From 39-52-133 sp035531075 (GTDB lineage: Bacteria > Pseudomonadota > Gammaproteobacteria > Burkholderiales > Gallionellaceae), in the NCBI GenBank assembly GCA_035531075.1, contig DATKTO010000019.1, positions 1 to 64,000 of the forward strand: a stretch of 64,000 bases of DNA, in the 5' to 3' direction. Position numbers and translations under genes: made by a program. Within the stretch, counting starts at the first letter, position 1. Each line of letters opens with the position of its first letter. Shown piece after piece: positions 50,831-59,189 of this stretch. Below the pieces are notes generated by a model. It made no database searches, was not told the DNA's origin, and saw nothing but the letters and a program-made list of their open reading frames with translations.

Positions 50831-51973
50831 TTATTTGCGATTGCTGCCTGCCACTATTTTATATTCGAACAAGCGGCATTCCAGCGCCCCGTTAAACAGC
50901 GGAATGCGGCGCGATACCGAAAGGCGGATGGATTTTGGCATCGCCAGATCGGCGGTGAGCAGATAGGCATTCCAGCCCTTGAATCTCTGCTTCAGCACAT
51001 CGCCCAGTTGCGGGTATAGCACGCGCATTTCATCCAGCTCGCCCATGCGTTCGCCGTAGGGCAGGTTGGCCACCAGCACGCCGTGGTCGGCCGGTGCACT
51101 TACTTCCAGCACATTCGCCTGTTTCAGGGACACTGCTTCCAGCAGCCCGGCATTTTCCAGATTGAGGCGCGCGGCCTTCAGTTCATCGCCATACAGATCG
51201 CTGCCGTGGATAGGCAGGGCGGTCACCGGCTTCTGCGCGGCGATCGCCTCGGCGCGCATGGCCTGCCATTTTTCCTCATTGAAGGTGTGCAGTTTTTCAA
51301 ACGCAAAATGGCGGCCGATGCCGGGCGCAATGTTCAGCGACATCTGCGCCGCCTCGATCAGAAAGGTGCCGCTGCCGCACATCGGGTCCAGCAAGGGTGT
51401 GCCGGGCTGCCAGCCGCTCAGCATGAGGATGCCGGCGGCCAGATTTTCGCGCAGCGGCGCGATGTTGGTGTACTGGCGCACGCCGCGCTTGAACAGCGCA
51501 TCGCCCGAGGTGTCGACATACAGGCTCATCTGCAGCTCATCCAGAAAAGCATGGATGCGGATATCGGGTGCATGGGTGTTGACGCTGGGGCGTTCGCCGG
51601 TGATTTCGCGGAACTTGTCGCAGATCGCGTCCTTGATTTTAAGCGTGGCAAAATCCAGGCTGCGCAGCGGGCACTTGATCGCCGCCATGTTCACACGGAT
51701 AGTGCGCGACTCATCAAACCAGTCTTTCCACGGCAAGGCATGCACGGTGTCGTATATATCTTGCTCAGTTGTGTAACGCGCCTTGGCCACGCGCCACAGC
51801 ACGCGGCTGGCGGTGCGGCTGTGCAGGTTGACGCGATAGCTCAGCGAGCCGGGGCCGCTGAAATGCACGCCGCCATCGGTGGCGTGAATGCCATCGGCGC
51901 CGAGCGCTTTGAGTTCATCGCTCAGGGGTTTTTCGAGGCCGCGCGGGCAGGGGGCAAAAAATTGTTCGCTCAT
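50831..51973 (-). CDS. THUMP-domain RNA methyltransferase, RlmL N-half type
   Basis: A 380-aa protein with an N-terminal THUMP region (residues about 45-155) and a C-terminal Rossmann methyltransferase. The SAM motif is LLDPMCGSGTFLIEAA, and the catalytic NLPYG motif (VLVANLPYGERMG) is of the N-methylating type. It matches the m2G2445-forming half of RlmL; many betaproteobacteria carry this half as a separate gene. The start is 4 bp from the left end of the MITE-like element, whose terminal repeat supplies the sequence just upstream of the ATG. Confidence 0.9.
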   Translation of the reverse strand: MSEQFFAPCPRGLEKPLSDELKALGADGIHATDGGVHFSGPGSLSYRVNLHSRTASRVLWRVAKARYTTEQDIYDTVHALPWKDWFDESRTIRVNMAAIKCPLRSLDFATLKIKDAICDKFREITGERPSVNTHAPDIRIHAFLDELQMSLYVDTSGDALFKRGVRQYTNIAPLRENLAAGILMLSGWQPGTPLLDPMCGSGTFLIEAAQMSLNIAPGIGRHFAFEKLHTFNEEKWQAMRAEAIAAQKPVTALPIHGSDLYGDELKAARLNLENAGLLEAVSLKQANVLEVSAPADHGVLVANLPYGERMGELDEMRVLYPQLGDVLKQRFKGWNAYLLTADLAMPKSIRLSVSRRIPLFNGALECRLFEYKIVAGSNRK

Positions 51974-51976
51974 AAT

Positions 51977-52210
51977 CCTAGATTCGGTAGTTGGACGAGT
52001 TGTAGTGTACGTTCATCGCAGTGTATGGCAAGGCGCGACAACGAGGAATGGCTATTCCATTGCGAGGCGGAGCAACTCAGCCATACGCTGTGAGGGGCGT
52101 GCAATACAGCTCGTAGCGACTCCGCGAATCGCTGAGCATGGATAATAAATTATTTTTTTAGTGGTCATTATTATGTGGGCCTAAGGGAGCGGTCAACTGC
52201 CGAATCTAGG
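51977..52210. repeat. 234-bp MITE-like element with 17-bp terminal inverted repeats
   Basis: Ends CCTAGATTCGGTAGTTG (51977-51993) and CAACTGCCGAATCTAGG (52194-52210) are inverted repeats matching at 16 of 17 positions. Inside, GCAGTGTATGGC (52019-52030) and GCCATACGCTG (52080-52090) form a second imperfect inverted pair enclosing GGAAT-GGCT-ATTCC. There is no open reading frame of note, as expected for a non-autonomous miniature transposable element. It fills the whole gap between two genes; its right end supplies the TAG stop of hemJ. A 2-bp AT target duplication is possible. Confidence 0.78.
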
Positions 52211-52619
52211 ATCCGGGTTTTACTGTTACTAAGATGACCACTGCGGTGAGCAGCAGTACCGGGATTTCATTGAACCAGCGATACCACACATGGCTGTGTG
52301 TATTGCGCCCCCGTTTGAATTCGCAGAGCAGGTGTCCGCAATAATGATGATAGGCGATCAGCACCACGATCAGGGCCAGCTTAATGTTCAGCCACATTCC
52401 CGCAAAGCCGTAGCCCAGCCACAGCCAGATGCCCAGCCCCAATGACAGATAGGCGATGGGTGTCACAAAGCGGTAAAGCTTGTGCGCCATCAGCAATAAT
52501 CTGTCCAGTTCGGCCTTTTCGGTGGCCATCGCCAGATTGACGAAGATGCGCGGCAGATAAAACAGCCCGGCGAACCAGCTGGCGACAAAAATGATATGAA
52601 ACGCTTTAATCCACAGCAT
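52206..52619 (-). CDS. hemJ: Protoporphyrinogen oxidase HemJ-type membrane protein
   Basis: A 137-aa protein of four membrane helices. HemJ signatures are clear: FHIIFVASWFAGLFYLPRIF (with conserved His8), NIKLALIVVLIAYHHYCG, and RWFNEIPVLLLTAVVILVTV. HemJ oxidises protoporphyrinogen IX in heme synthesis of many Gram-negative bacteria. ATG 52619 (MLWIKAFH) gives the family length. The final codon and TAG stop coincide with the terminal repeat of the adjacent MITE-like element, so the original C-terminus may have been slightly different. Confidence 0.9.
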   Translation of the reverse strand: MLWIKAFHIIFVASWFAGLFYLPRIFVNLAMATEKAELDRLLLMAHKLYRFVTPIAYLSLGLGIWLWLGYGFAGMWLNIKLALIVVLIAYHHYCGHLLCEFKRGRNTHSHVWYRWFNEIPVLLLTAVVILVTVKPGS

Positions 52620-52714
52620 GATGATTTTCTCTTTGATTGACGGCGCGGCCAATTATATGTTGAATCACATGAAAACCCCTACTCCTTGCGTAGAAGCGGG
52701 GTGCAGGAGGTGAG

Positions 52715-53500
52715 CTATTTCGACAGACGGCGGCGGAACAGGATGAGTGACAAATAGAATCCCGCCAGCGTGTAGGCAAGTATCACCGCAAGATGCTGCG
52801 CGATGTTGCCCGGAGCGATGCCGTTGAGCAGCGGTCTGGCCAGGTCGATTGCATGGGTGAGGGGCAGCAGCGCCGAGACATTTTGCAACGCAGGCGGCAA
52901 TTGCTCGACCGGGAAGAATACCCCGCTCAGCATCATCATCGGCGTGATCACCAGCGTGAAGTAGTACATGAAAAAATCGTAGCTGGGCGCAAGGGCGGTC
53001 ATGATCAGGCCCACGGCGGCAAAGCACAGCCCGATCAGCAGCGCCAGCGGGATGGTCCACAGCGACAGCCAGTGGTGCGACATGCCCATGATCCAGATCA
53101 CCAGCAGTACCGCGACACCCGACATCAGGCTCTTGGTGGCCGCCCACAATATTTCGGACAGCACGATGTCGTCCAACGTGATCGGCGTGTTGAGGATGGC
53201 GTCCCAGGTGCGCTGGTGGTGCATGCGCGAAAAGCCGGAATACAGGGCTTCGAAAGTGGCGCTGTTCATCGTGCTGTAGCACAGGGTGCCGGCAGCCAGG
53301 AACAGCAAATACGAGGTGCCGCCCATCTCCGGTATCAGTGTGCCCAGGCCGTATCCCAGCCCCAGCATATAGATCAGCGGGTCGGCAAGATGGCCAAGAA
53401 TGGAGGGGATCGCCACCTTCCACCACACCAGCAGATGGCGGCGCCAGATCGGCAGAAAACGCATGCTGAAGCGCGGAAAATTATAAGTATTTAATTTCAT
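52715..53500 (-). CDS. ABC-2 type transporter permease, NodJ-like
   Basis: A 261-aa permease with six membrane helices. The N-terminal WRRHLLVWWKVAIPSILGHLADPLIYMLGLGYGLG resembles NodJ exporters (given in parts: WWKVAIPSILGHLADPLIY, MLGLGYGLG), and the C-terminal half has FFPVEQLPPALQ. NodIJ-like pairs in betaproteobacteria without nodulation export unknown lipid- or glycan-linked substrates. Its ATG overlaps the stop of the thioesterase gene upstream (ATGA). The partner ATPase is encoded at 54141-55055. Confidence 0.9.
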   Translation of the reverse strand: MKLNTYNFPRFSMRFLPIWRRHLLVWWKVAIPSILGHLADPLIYMLGLGYGLGTLIPEMGGTSYLLFLAAGTLCYSTMNSATFEALYSGFSRMHHQRTWDAILNTPITLDDIVLSEILWAATKSLMSGVAVLLVIWIMGMSHHWLSLWTIPLALLIGLCFAAVGLIMTALAPSYDFFMYYFTLVITPMMMLSGVFFPVEQLPPALQNVSALLPLTHAIDLARPLLNGIAPGNIAQHLAVILAYTLAGFYLSLILFRRRLSK

Positions 53501-53961
53501 TTTATATTATCCATTGCCAGCGCGGCCAGGACCGCCTCGGGTTTGATCACTTCCGTGCGCGAGCGTATCGCGCCCTTCGAGGTACCGCTGGCCACTATTC
53601 TTTCGGCATTTCTGAAGGTGTGTGTCATGTAAAAAAATTTGTCGTCCCAGTGCGTGAGTTCAAGCTCGGCGGTGTAGCGTTCGAATAAGTGCAGCGACTT
53701 TTTATAGCTCATGGTGTGCTCGGCAATCACCGGAAACCACTTGCGCCTGCGCATGGTTTTCAGCAGGCCGCTGCGGATAAACAGGTCCACGCGGTTGAGG
53801 TCGCAGATCGTCAGGTAACGGCCGTTGTTCATATGCAGAATGATGTCCAGATCATTGGGAAGCACCATCATCGGCAAGCGGCTCTTCGAGTCGGCAATGG
53901 AAAGCCGCTCGCGAAACAGGGCGTACACATACACATAGAGCAGACGGAAGATCAGGTTCAT
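53497..53961 (-). CDS. Acyl-CoA thioesterase-like hotdog protein
   Basis: A 154-aa single hotdog-fold protein. The N-terminus is hydrophobic (MNLIFRLLYVYVYALF). The family core is DLDIILHMNNGRYLTICDLNR, with Asp/Asn in the usual catalytic area; TMSYKKSLHLFERYTAELEL follows. It belongs to the 4HBT_2/THEM6-like thioesterases. The substrate is unknown. It lies between the two ABC transporter subunits and is translationally coupled to the permease, suggesting a lipid-linked cargo. Confidence 0.85.
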   Translation of the reverse strand: MNLIFRLLYVYVYALFRERLSIADSKSRLPMMVLPNDLDIILHMNNGRYLTICDLNRVDLFIRSGLLKTMRRRKWFPVIAEHTMSYKKSLHLFERYTAELELTHWDDKFFYMTHTFRNAERIVASGTSKGAIRSRTEVIKPEAVLAALAMDNIK

Positions 53962-53989
53962 TCCAAATCGCCCATTAGATTAAAATCGC

Positions 53990-54113
53990 GTCATTCCCGC
54001 GCAGGCGGGAATCCAGCAATAAAAACAGCATGCGAAGCGGACAATGCCCTAGTTCTGTCCCGCTTCGCGTGCTTTTGTGCAAGCAACTGGATTCCGGCCT
54101 GCGCGGGAATGAC
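53990..54113. repeat. 124-bp nested palindrome (REP-like) inside the ABC transporter operon
   Basis: Outer arms of 27 bp (53990-54016 and 54087-54113) begin GTCATTCCCGCGCAGG and match at 26 of 27 positions. Inner arms GCATGCGAAGCGG and CCGCTTCGCGTGC match at 12 of 13. GTCATTCCCGC repeats of this kind are widespread dispersed elements in proteobacteria. It sits between the ATPase and thioesterase genes and would form a strong hairpin in the transcript. Confidence 0.85.
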
Positions 54114-54140
54114 AAGCCTAATGGATTATTTGTGTTCATC

Positions 54141-55055
54141 TTAATCTCTCATTTCGCGGCCGGTGAGCTTGATAAACACATCTTCCAGATTGGCCGGGCG
54201 GTGCAGATAGCGCAGCTCGGCATGCGCCTGCAAGTGCGCGACCAGCGGCTGCGCATCGCTGACATAGCAGAACGCCGTTTCGCCGCTGACCTCAAAGCGC
54301 TGCGCAAATTGCGCCGCATGAGCCTGTGCCCACTGCGCGACCTGGTCGCCGAACACCTCCACCACCTGCGGTTCAATATTGTGCTTGATCAGCTCGTGCG
54401 GCGTGTCTTCGGCAATCATGCGGCCATGGTCGAGGATGGCGAGGCGGTGGCACAGGCGCTCGGCTTCTTCCATGAAATGCGTGGTCAGCAGCAGCGTTTT
54501 GCCCTGCGAGGTGAGCTCGCGCAGGCGCTGCCAGATCAGGTGGCGCGCCTGCGGGTCGAGGCCGGTGGTGGGCTCATCGAGGAAAATAATATCGGGATCA
54601 TTCACCAGTGCGCGCGCCAGGCTCAGCCGGCGCTTCATGCCGCCGGAGAGGGTGGGCACCATTGCATCGCGCTTGGCGGTGAGGTTGGAAAATTCCAGCA
54701 GCATGGGAATGCGCGCATTGATTTCGGCATCGCTCATGCCGAAATAGCGGCCATATACCAGCAGGTTTTCCGCCACGGTAAAATCGGGATCGAGGTTGTC
54801 GATTTGCGGCACCACACCGAGCTTCAGGCGTGCCTCGCGCGCATGGGCGGGCACGGCATGGCCGAGCAATTTCACCGTGCCGCCATCGGGTGCCGTCAGC
54901 CCCAGCAGCAGGCGCAGGGTGGTGGTCTTGCCCGCGCCGTTGGGTCCAAGCAGGCCGTAGCACTCGCCGCGTTTGATGCTCAGGCTGATGTCGTCCACCA
55001 CGCGCTGGCCGGCGTAGGATTTGTGCAGCTTGCGTACTTCGACGACTGTGTTCAT
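54141..55055 (-). CDS. ABC transporter ATP-binding protein, NodI-like
   Basis: A 304-aa ATPase. Walker A GPNGAGKTTTLRLL is at residues 38-51, the signature LSGGMKRRLSLARAL near 137, Walker B IIFLDEPTTGLDPQARH near 156 and the H-loop LLLTTHFMEEAERL near 190. The C-terminal ~100 residues are the DUF4162-type extension common in ABC-2 exporters. It energises the permease at 52715-53500. Confidence 0.93.
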   Translation of the reverse strand: MNTVVEVRKLHKSYAGQRVVDDISLSIKRGECYGLLGPNGAGKTTTLRLLLGLTAPDGGTVKLLGHAVPAHAREARLKLGVVPQIDNLDPDFTVAENLLVYGRYFGMSDAEINARIPMLLEFSNLTAKRDAMVPTLSGGMKRRLSLARALVNDPDIIFLDEPTTGLDPQARHLIWQRLRELTSQGKTLLLTTHFMEEAERLCHRLAILDHGRMIAEDTPHELIKHNIEPQVVEVFGDQVAQWAQAHAAQFAQRFEVSGETAFCYVSDAQPLVAHLQAHAELRYLHRPANLEDVFIKLTGREMRD

Positions 55056-55073
55056 GCGCGAATAACCGTGATG

Positions 55074-55113
55074 TAGGGTGCGTCATACGCACCACGGTGC
55101 GCACGGCGCACCC
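55074..55113. repeat. Compound hairpin repeat upstream of the ABC ATPase gene
   Basis: AGGGTGCGTCATACGCACC followed by GGTGCGCACGGCGCACCC; several overlapping inverted pairings are possible. The first part is the same motif as the palindrome at 45282, with TCAT in place of ATGA in the loop. Confidence 0.6.
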
Positions 55114-55137
55114 GACAAAAACTGGTGGTGAATATAA

Positions 55138-55764
55138 TCATAAGGGATGCCCAATGAAGTGCTGGCTCACAATCGCCTTTAAATGGTGCAGATGGCCGTG
55201 GAAGTAATGGGTCGCCTCCGGCACCACCACAATCGGAAAATGCTGCTGGCGCGCCCACGCAAACACATCGCTTAGCGCCACCACCTCGTCCATCTCGCCG
55301 TGTATCAGCAGGGTGTCAGCCGGCACATGCGGCATCGCAAAGCGGCCCACGGCGGGCGCGACCAGCACCAATTTCTGCGGCTGCAATTTTTCGGCGGCAC
55401 GCGCCTGCACATAGCCGCCGAAGGAAAAGCCGGAGAGAATCAGCGGCAGTGCGCCAAATTCCTGCATCGCGTATTGCACGATCGCCAGCACGTCCTCAAC
55501 TTCGCCGTTGCCTTCGTCATACACGCCGCTACTTTCACCCACGCCGCGGAAATTAAAGCGCACCGCAATAAAGCCCAGCTCGGCAAAGGTTTTGACCAGG
55601 GTGGTGACGATCTTGTTGTCCATGGTGCCGCCCATGACAGGCAGCGGGTGCGCCACCACCGCGATGGCGCGCGGCTCGCCCTGCGGCATGTGTACCACAC
55701 CGTGCAACACGCCCGACGGGGCCGGGATGGCAAACTTGTGCTGTGCCATTATTGTGGCACTCAT
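55138..55764 (-). CDS. Alpha/beta hydrolase
   Basis: A 208-aa hydrolase of the dienelactone-hydrolase-like or KANL3-like small class. The nucleophile is Ser114 in LSGFSFGGYVQA. VVAHPLPVMGGTMDNKIV and FNFRGVGESSG are the family motifs, and the acid/base residues are probably in IHGEMDEVV and ATHYFHGHL. No signal peptide. Substrate unknown. The ATG overlaps the stop codon of the ferredoxin gene, so the two are coupled. Confidence 0.9.
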   Translation of the reverse strand: MSATIMAQHKFAIPAPSGVLHGVVHMPQGEPRAIAVVAHPLPVMGGTMDNKIVTTLVKTFAELGFIAVRFNFRGVGESSGVYDEGNGEVEDVLAIVQYAMQEFGALPLILSGFSFGGYVQARAAEKLQPQKLVLVAPAVGRFAMPHVPADTLLIHGEMDEVVALSDVFAWARQQHFPIVVVPEATHYFHGHLHHLKAIVSQHFIGHPL

Positions 55765-56072
55765 ATTCTCAGGCGCTCGACGATGCGGCCATGTTTTAAA
55801 TGTTCCTCGATAATTTCATCAAGGTCATGTTCGTCCACATAGGTATACCAGACCGCCTCCGGGTAAACCACCAGCACCGGGCCCTCATCGCATCGATTCA
55901 TGCAGCCCGCCGAGTTGATGCGGATGCGGTTTGCATCGGAAGAAAGGCCAAGCGCTTTGACTTTATCCTTGACATAGTCGCGCATTTTCTTTGCGCCAAA
56001 ATTATTGCAGCAAATCTCGCCTGCCTCGCGCTGATTGGTGCAGAAAAATACATGATGGGCGAAATAGCTCAT
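55761..56072 (-). CDS. Thioredoxin-like [2Fe-2S] ferredoxin
   Basis: A 103-aa protein with the thioredoxin-like ferredoxin cysteine layout: Cys11 (FFCTNQRE), Cys21/Cys22 (EICCNNFG), Cys57 and Cys61 (GCMNRCDEGP). The C-terminal GPVLVVYPEAVWYTYVDEHD is typical. It carries one electron; its partner is unknown. ATG 56072 has AGGAAAG upstream; a long upstream frame is not supported. It is followed directly by the hydrolase gene. Confidence 0.93.
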   Translation of the reverse strand: MSYFAHHVFFCTNQREAGEICCNNFGAKKMRDYVKDKVKALGLSSDANRIRINSAGCMNRCDEGPVLVVYPEAVWYTYVDEHDLDEIIEEHLKHGRIVERLRI

Positions 56073-56127
56073 GGCTTGCTTTCCTGGAGAGGGTTTGATT
56101 GTGCGACAGATTTGATCTGTTATTTTA

Positions 56128-57231
56128 CTACTTTCGCAAGATACCGGTTCGCCATAGATAGCCCAGCAGCAGGATGGGAAACAGCATAATAACGAGTTGG
56201 GAAAATCCGTTGTAGTTGAGCATGTGAATGTAATGCCAGTGGTACAGTCGCATGGCGGCAGAGGGTTTACTGTCAAGCAGCAGATCCAGCACCAGCATCA
56301 GGTACATAACGGCGGCCAGCGCGCCAAACCCCAGCAGCCAGTTGCGTGACAGGCGCAGCGCGGCTGCCAGCAGCAGCAGACCCGCCATGATGCCCAGCAG
56401 CGCCTCGCTGTTCAGCCACAACAGCAATGCCCATGACTTGAGCAGCACGGCGGCGGCGATGAATTTGATCAGCGTCACTGTGCACAGCACCAGCAGTAGC
56501 CCATTCATCGTGTGGCGGCGTTCACGCAGCAGGGTGGACAGCAATATTCCGAGCAGCAGCAGATTGAGTGCAACTTCGGCGCATTCCAGCCAGTTGAAGG
56601 GCGCAGCAGGCACAATATCGAACGGCCAACGTGCCACTTCTCGGACAAATACGCTACCCAGCATAGGCAGCGAAGGATTGGTCTGCGCAAACATCCACAA
56701 CGCCACCAGCGCCAGCCCAAAATCGACCAGCCTGCCCTGCTTGAGCCATCTGATATGCAGGACTGCAATACGGCCGTACCAGGTGTATTTGGAGATAGTC
56801 AGTGCAAAGGCAGAGCCGGCAAGGGTGCCCATGCTGTTGCTGAGCAAATCGGCATTTGAGCTGACCCTGCTTGGCAGGTACATCTGCGCATATTCCATGG
56901 CCACAGACAAAGCCAGTCCTGTCAGCGTGGTCAGCAGCAGCAAATGAACCGCAGGCCAGCGATTGCGCAGCAAATATGTCAGCAGAAAGCCAAGCGGAAA
57001 ATATGAAAAGACATTGAGGGTGAAATCAAACCAGGTAAATGTCTGGGCCAGCGGTGCGGTCAGCACATCGCTAAAATACAGGCCCTGTTCCTGCCAGCCG
57101 GTGAATGGCGACAGGCTGACGTAGGCGATGAACAGTGCATAGCCCGCGGTAAGGTAGGTGCGCAGATGGGTGCGTATATTGTCTCTGGATCGTGCTCTCA
57201 TGGTCACAGCAAATTTATCTGGTTCTTGCAT
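56128..57231 (-). CDS. VanZ-family membrane protein
   Basis: A 367-aa protein with about ten membrane helices. The N-terminal VanZ domain includes YVSLSPFTGW, DFTLNVFSYFPLGFLLTYLL and EYAQMYLPSRVSSNADLLSN. The C-terminal half is a further set of hydrophobic helices without a recognised domain. VanZ proteins are linked to teicoplanin resistance in Gram-positives; here the role is unknown, possibly envelope-related. The start may be ATG 57231 or the in-frame ATG 57201; neither has a good ribosome site. Confidence 0.85.
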   Translation of the reverse strand: MQEPDKFAVTMRARSRDNIRTHLRTYLTAGYALFIAYVSLSPFTGWQEQGLYFSDVLTAPLAQTFTWFDFTLNVFSYFPLGFLLTYLLRNRWPAVHLLLLTTLTGLALSVAMEYAQMYLPSRVSSNADLLSNSMGTLAGSAFALTISKYTWYGRIAVLHIRWLKQGRLVDFGLALVALWMFAQTNPSLPMLGSVFVREVARWPFDIVPAAPFNWLECAEVALNLLLLGILLSTLLRERRHTMNGLLLVLCTVTLIKFIAAAVLLKSWALLLWLNSEALLGIMAGLLLLAAALRLSRNWLLGFGALAAVMYLMLVLDLLLDSKPSAAMRLYHWHYIHMLNYNGFSQLVIMLFPILLLGYLWRTGILRK

Positions 57232-57283
57232 TCTACATGCAAGAGGTAAATTCGTTTAGCCGGAGCATTGTGAACCGGAAACC

Positions 57284-57820
57284 CTATTTCATGCGAGATG
57301 GCAATTTAACCGTTTCTCCGGCAATCATGAATTTTCCGCTGCCGCGATGATGCAGTGTTTTCGGGTCTTTCACTGCCGGGTCTATCCACGCCTTGACCAC
57401 TTCGAGGATAAAGAAATTGTAGGAATTGACCAGCCGCGTATCCGCCACCTTGCACTCAAGATTGGCATAACACTCGGCAATCAGCGGCGCCTGCACCAGG
57501 CTGGCCGGTGCGGCGGTTAAACCCGTGCGTGCAAACTTGTCCACCTTGCGCCCGGAATTGTTGCCTGCAATTACTACCTGCCTGGCCAATTCAGCCGTAG
57601 GAATATTGATCACACATTCCCGCGTGGCCTTGAGTGCGGCAAACGAATGATTGTTGCCGCTGATCACGCAACCCACCAGCGGCGGCACAAACTCCATCAT
57701 CGTGTGCCATGACTGCGTCATGATATTGGCTGTGCCTTTGTGCGAGGTCGTGATCAGCACCACCGGCCCCGTTTCGAGCAGACCATAGGCATTGGCCAAT
57801 GGAAAGGACTTCTTCTTCAT
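57284..57820 (-). CDS. Flavin reductase family protein
   Basis: A 178-aa FMN-binding split-barrel protein: VVLITTSHKGTANIMTQSWH at the start, VPPLVGCVISGNNHSF, then ECVINIPTAELARQVV. Relatives supply reduced flavin to monooxygenases or act as flavoredoxins. ATG 57820 with AGGAG about 7 nt upstream is chosen over an in-frame GTG three bases earlier. No partner monooxygenase is adjacent. Confidence 0.9.
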   Translation of the reverse strand: MKKKSFPLANAYGLLETGPVVLITTSHKGTANIMTQSWHTMMEFVPPLVGCVISGNNHSFAALKATRECVINIPTAELARQVVIAGNNSGRKVDKFARTGLTAAPASLVQAPLIAECYANLECKVADTRLVNSYNFFILEVVKAWIDPAVKDPKTLHHRGSGKFMIAGETVKLPSRMK

Positions 57821-57960
57821 CACTGTTCTCCTTGCAAACTATTCATTTCAAGTAAATCAAGGAGGGACGTGGGGAGCGAAGGCAGGTGTTGCAAGGGCAA
57901 TCGGAAAATTTCGGGTCTGGTGTGTGCTGCCTCACCGGGAACACTTAAATAACGGGTTGC

Positions 57961-58329
57961 TTAATATTTCACCATGTTGATGCTGACCTCGTTTTCATCG
58001 AGATCCCAGGCGCCGGGCGAAAAAATACCGATGATGGGAATAAGGAAGATCATTGAGCCGACAAAATCGGCTATTCCCGTCGAGCTGATGGAGTATGAAA
58101 CAGATTTCTGGGCGGGGTAATAGCCGGGCTTGAAGCAGGCGTAGGAGAATACCTTGTCTCTTCTTGCTTCAATCTGTGCCTGTCCGGTGTAAATTTGCCC
58201 GCCGTTGACCTGCAGTGTTGCGTCAGGCTCCGAGCAAGAAGCATGGACAGTTTGCGTCTTGGTGGCGAAGGCAGAGCAACCTGAAAGCGCAAGGTTTGCC
58301 ACCAGCGTGAGACAAATTAATTTTTTCAT
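57961..58329 (-). CDS. Putative lipoprotein
   Basis: A 122-aa protein with a lipoprotein signal peptide (lipobox LALSGC, Cys18). The mature part has a PEGA-like strand region (DATLQVNGGQIYTGQAQIEA) and a hydrophobic segment FVGSMIFLIPIIGIFSPGAW near residues 89-108. No named family recognised. It is probably membrane-attached. The 140 nt upstream of the flavin reductase stop region holds no other gene. Confidence 0.78.
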   Translation of the reverse strand: MKKLICLTLVANLALSGCSAFATKTQTVHASCSEPDATLQVNGGQIYTGQAQIEARRDKVFSYACFKPGYYPAQKSVSYSISSTGIADFVGSMIFLIPIIGIFSPGAWDLDENEVSINMVKY

Positions 58330-58393
58330 GTTCTGTTAGCGTGAAGTATGTGGGTTTGATGTTTTTATCATAAAAGATACGGGCAATGTATTT

Positions 58394-59158
58394 TCAATAC
58401 GAAATGACTTGCCGGGCGAACGCTTCATTGAGCTCTTTGGGTAGCATCTTGAGCTTTGTGCTCAAGTCGTCATTTTCGGTGCCGCTCGGCTTCTGTGTTC
58501 GGTTCTCAATAAATTTCCCCCAATGCCCTTTTAGAAAACCGATGCTGCGTAGAGTGAGCATGGGGGTAATGATGATTTCCTTGCCAAACATTATTTCGAT
58601 AGGAATAAATATCTGATCTCCTTGCAGTCCTTCCTGATAGGGGACGTTAAGGAGCTTGTTAGCAAAATAATGATTACTATTGTCCACAGTCTGGTGCAGA
58701 TCAAATAAGGAAATCATTTTGAGCAGATTCAGATTTTTGCCCAGTTTGAATATCCATATCTGTTTGCCATTGTCGCAGTGGTCGCACTCCTCGCTTGCGG
58801 TAAAAACAATTACACCGTGTTCACCGTTTTGCAGGGTTATTATTTTTGCGTCTGAGACATTGGCCCAGTACAAATCATATTCTTTGGCAGGAAAAGCATA
58901 ATTGCTAACGAGCTGTTGCGCTCCGCGGCTAATGTTCATCAGCAGTTGCCCGTCATTGATTTCATCCCGCAGGATGCCAAGTTGCATCTCGCCAATTTTC
59001 TTGCTGAAGATTTCTGCGGGTTGTTTGTTTTCCTGTTGTTTATTGTGGCTGGATTGGGGGAGGTTCAGATAAACAACAATATATAAAATTAATGCCAGGC
59101 TGAGAAAGCCGATAGCCAGCACCACGTATTTGAAATACTTCCAGAAAGTAGAGATCAT
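58394..59158 (-). CDS. Membrane-anchored protein of unknown function
   Basis: A 254-aa protein with one N-terminal membrane helix (about residues 8-30, VVLAIGFLSLALILYIVVYL). A periplasmic domain follows that I do not recognise. It contains a single CxxC-like CDHC motif (EECDHCDNGKQIWIFKLG), which could bind metal or be redox active. The sequence is more AT-rich than polA next to it. The ATG at 59158 is used; a longer frame to 59215 overlaps the polA end. Confidence 0.7.
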   Translation of the reverse strand: MISTFWKYFKYVVLAIGFLSLALILYIVVYLNLPQSSHNKQQENKQPAEIFSKKIGEMQLGILRDEINDGQLLMNISRGAQQLVSNYAFPAKEYDLYWANVSDAKIITLQNGEHGVIVFTASEECDHCDNGKQIWIFKLGKNLNLLKMISLFDLHQTVDNSNHYFANKLLNVPYQEGLQGDQIFIPIEIMFGKEIIITPMLTLRSIGFLKGHWGKFIENRTQKPSGTENDDLSTKLKMLPKELNEAFARQVISY

Positions 59159-59189
59159 ATTGGTAATATCCTGATTATATTTAATAATT

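Noticed and set aside
52665..53426. 253-aa open frame overlapping the ABC permease gene in another frame on the same strand
   Set aside because: It is rich in Arg, His, Pro and Ala as expected of an out-of-frame reading of a GC-rich gene; the overlapping permease has clear membrane helices and family motifs.
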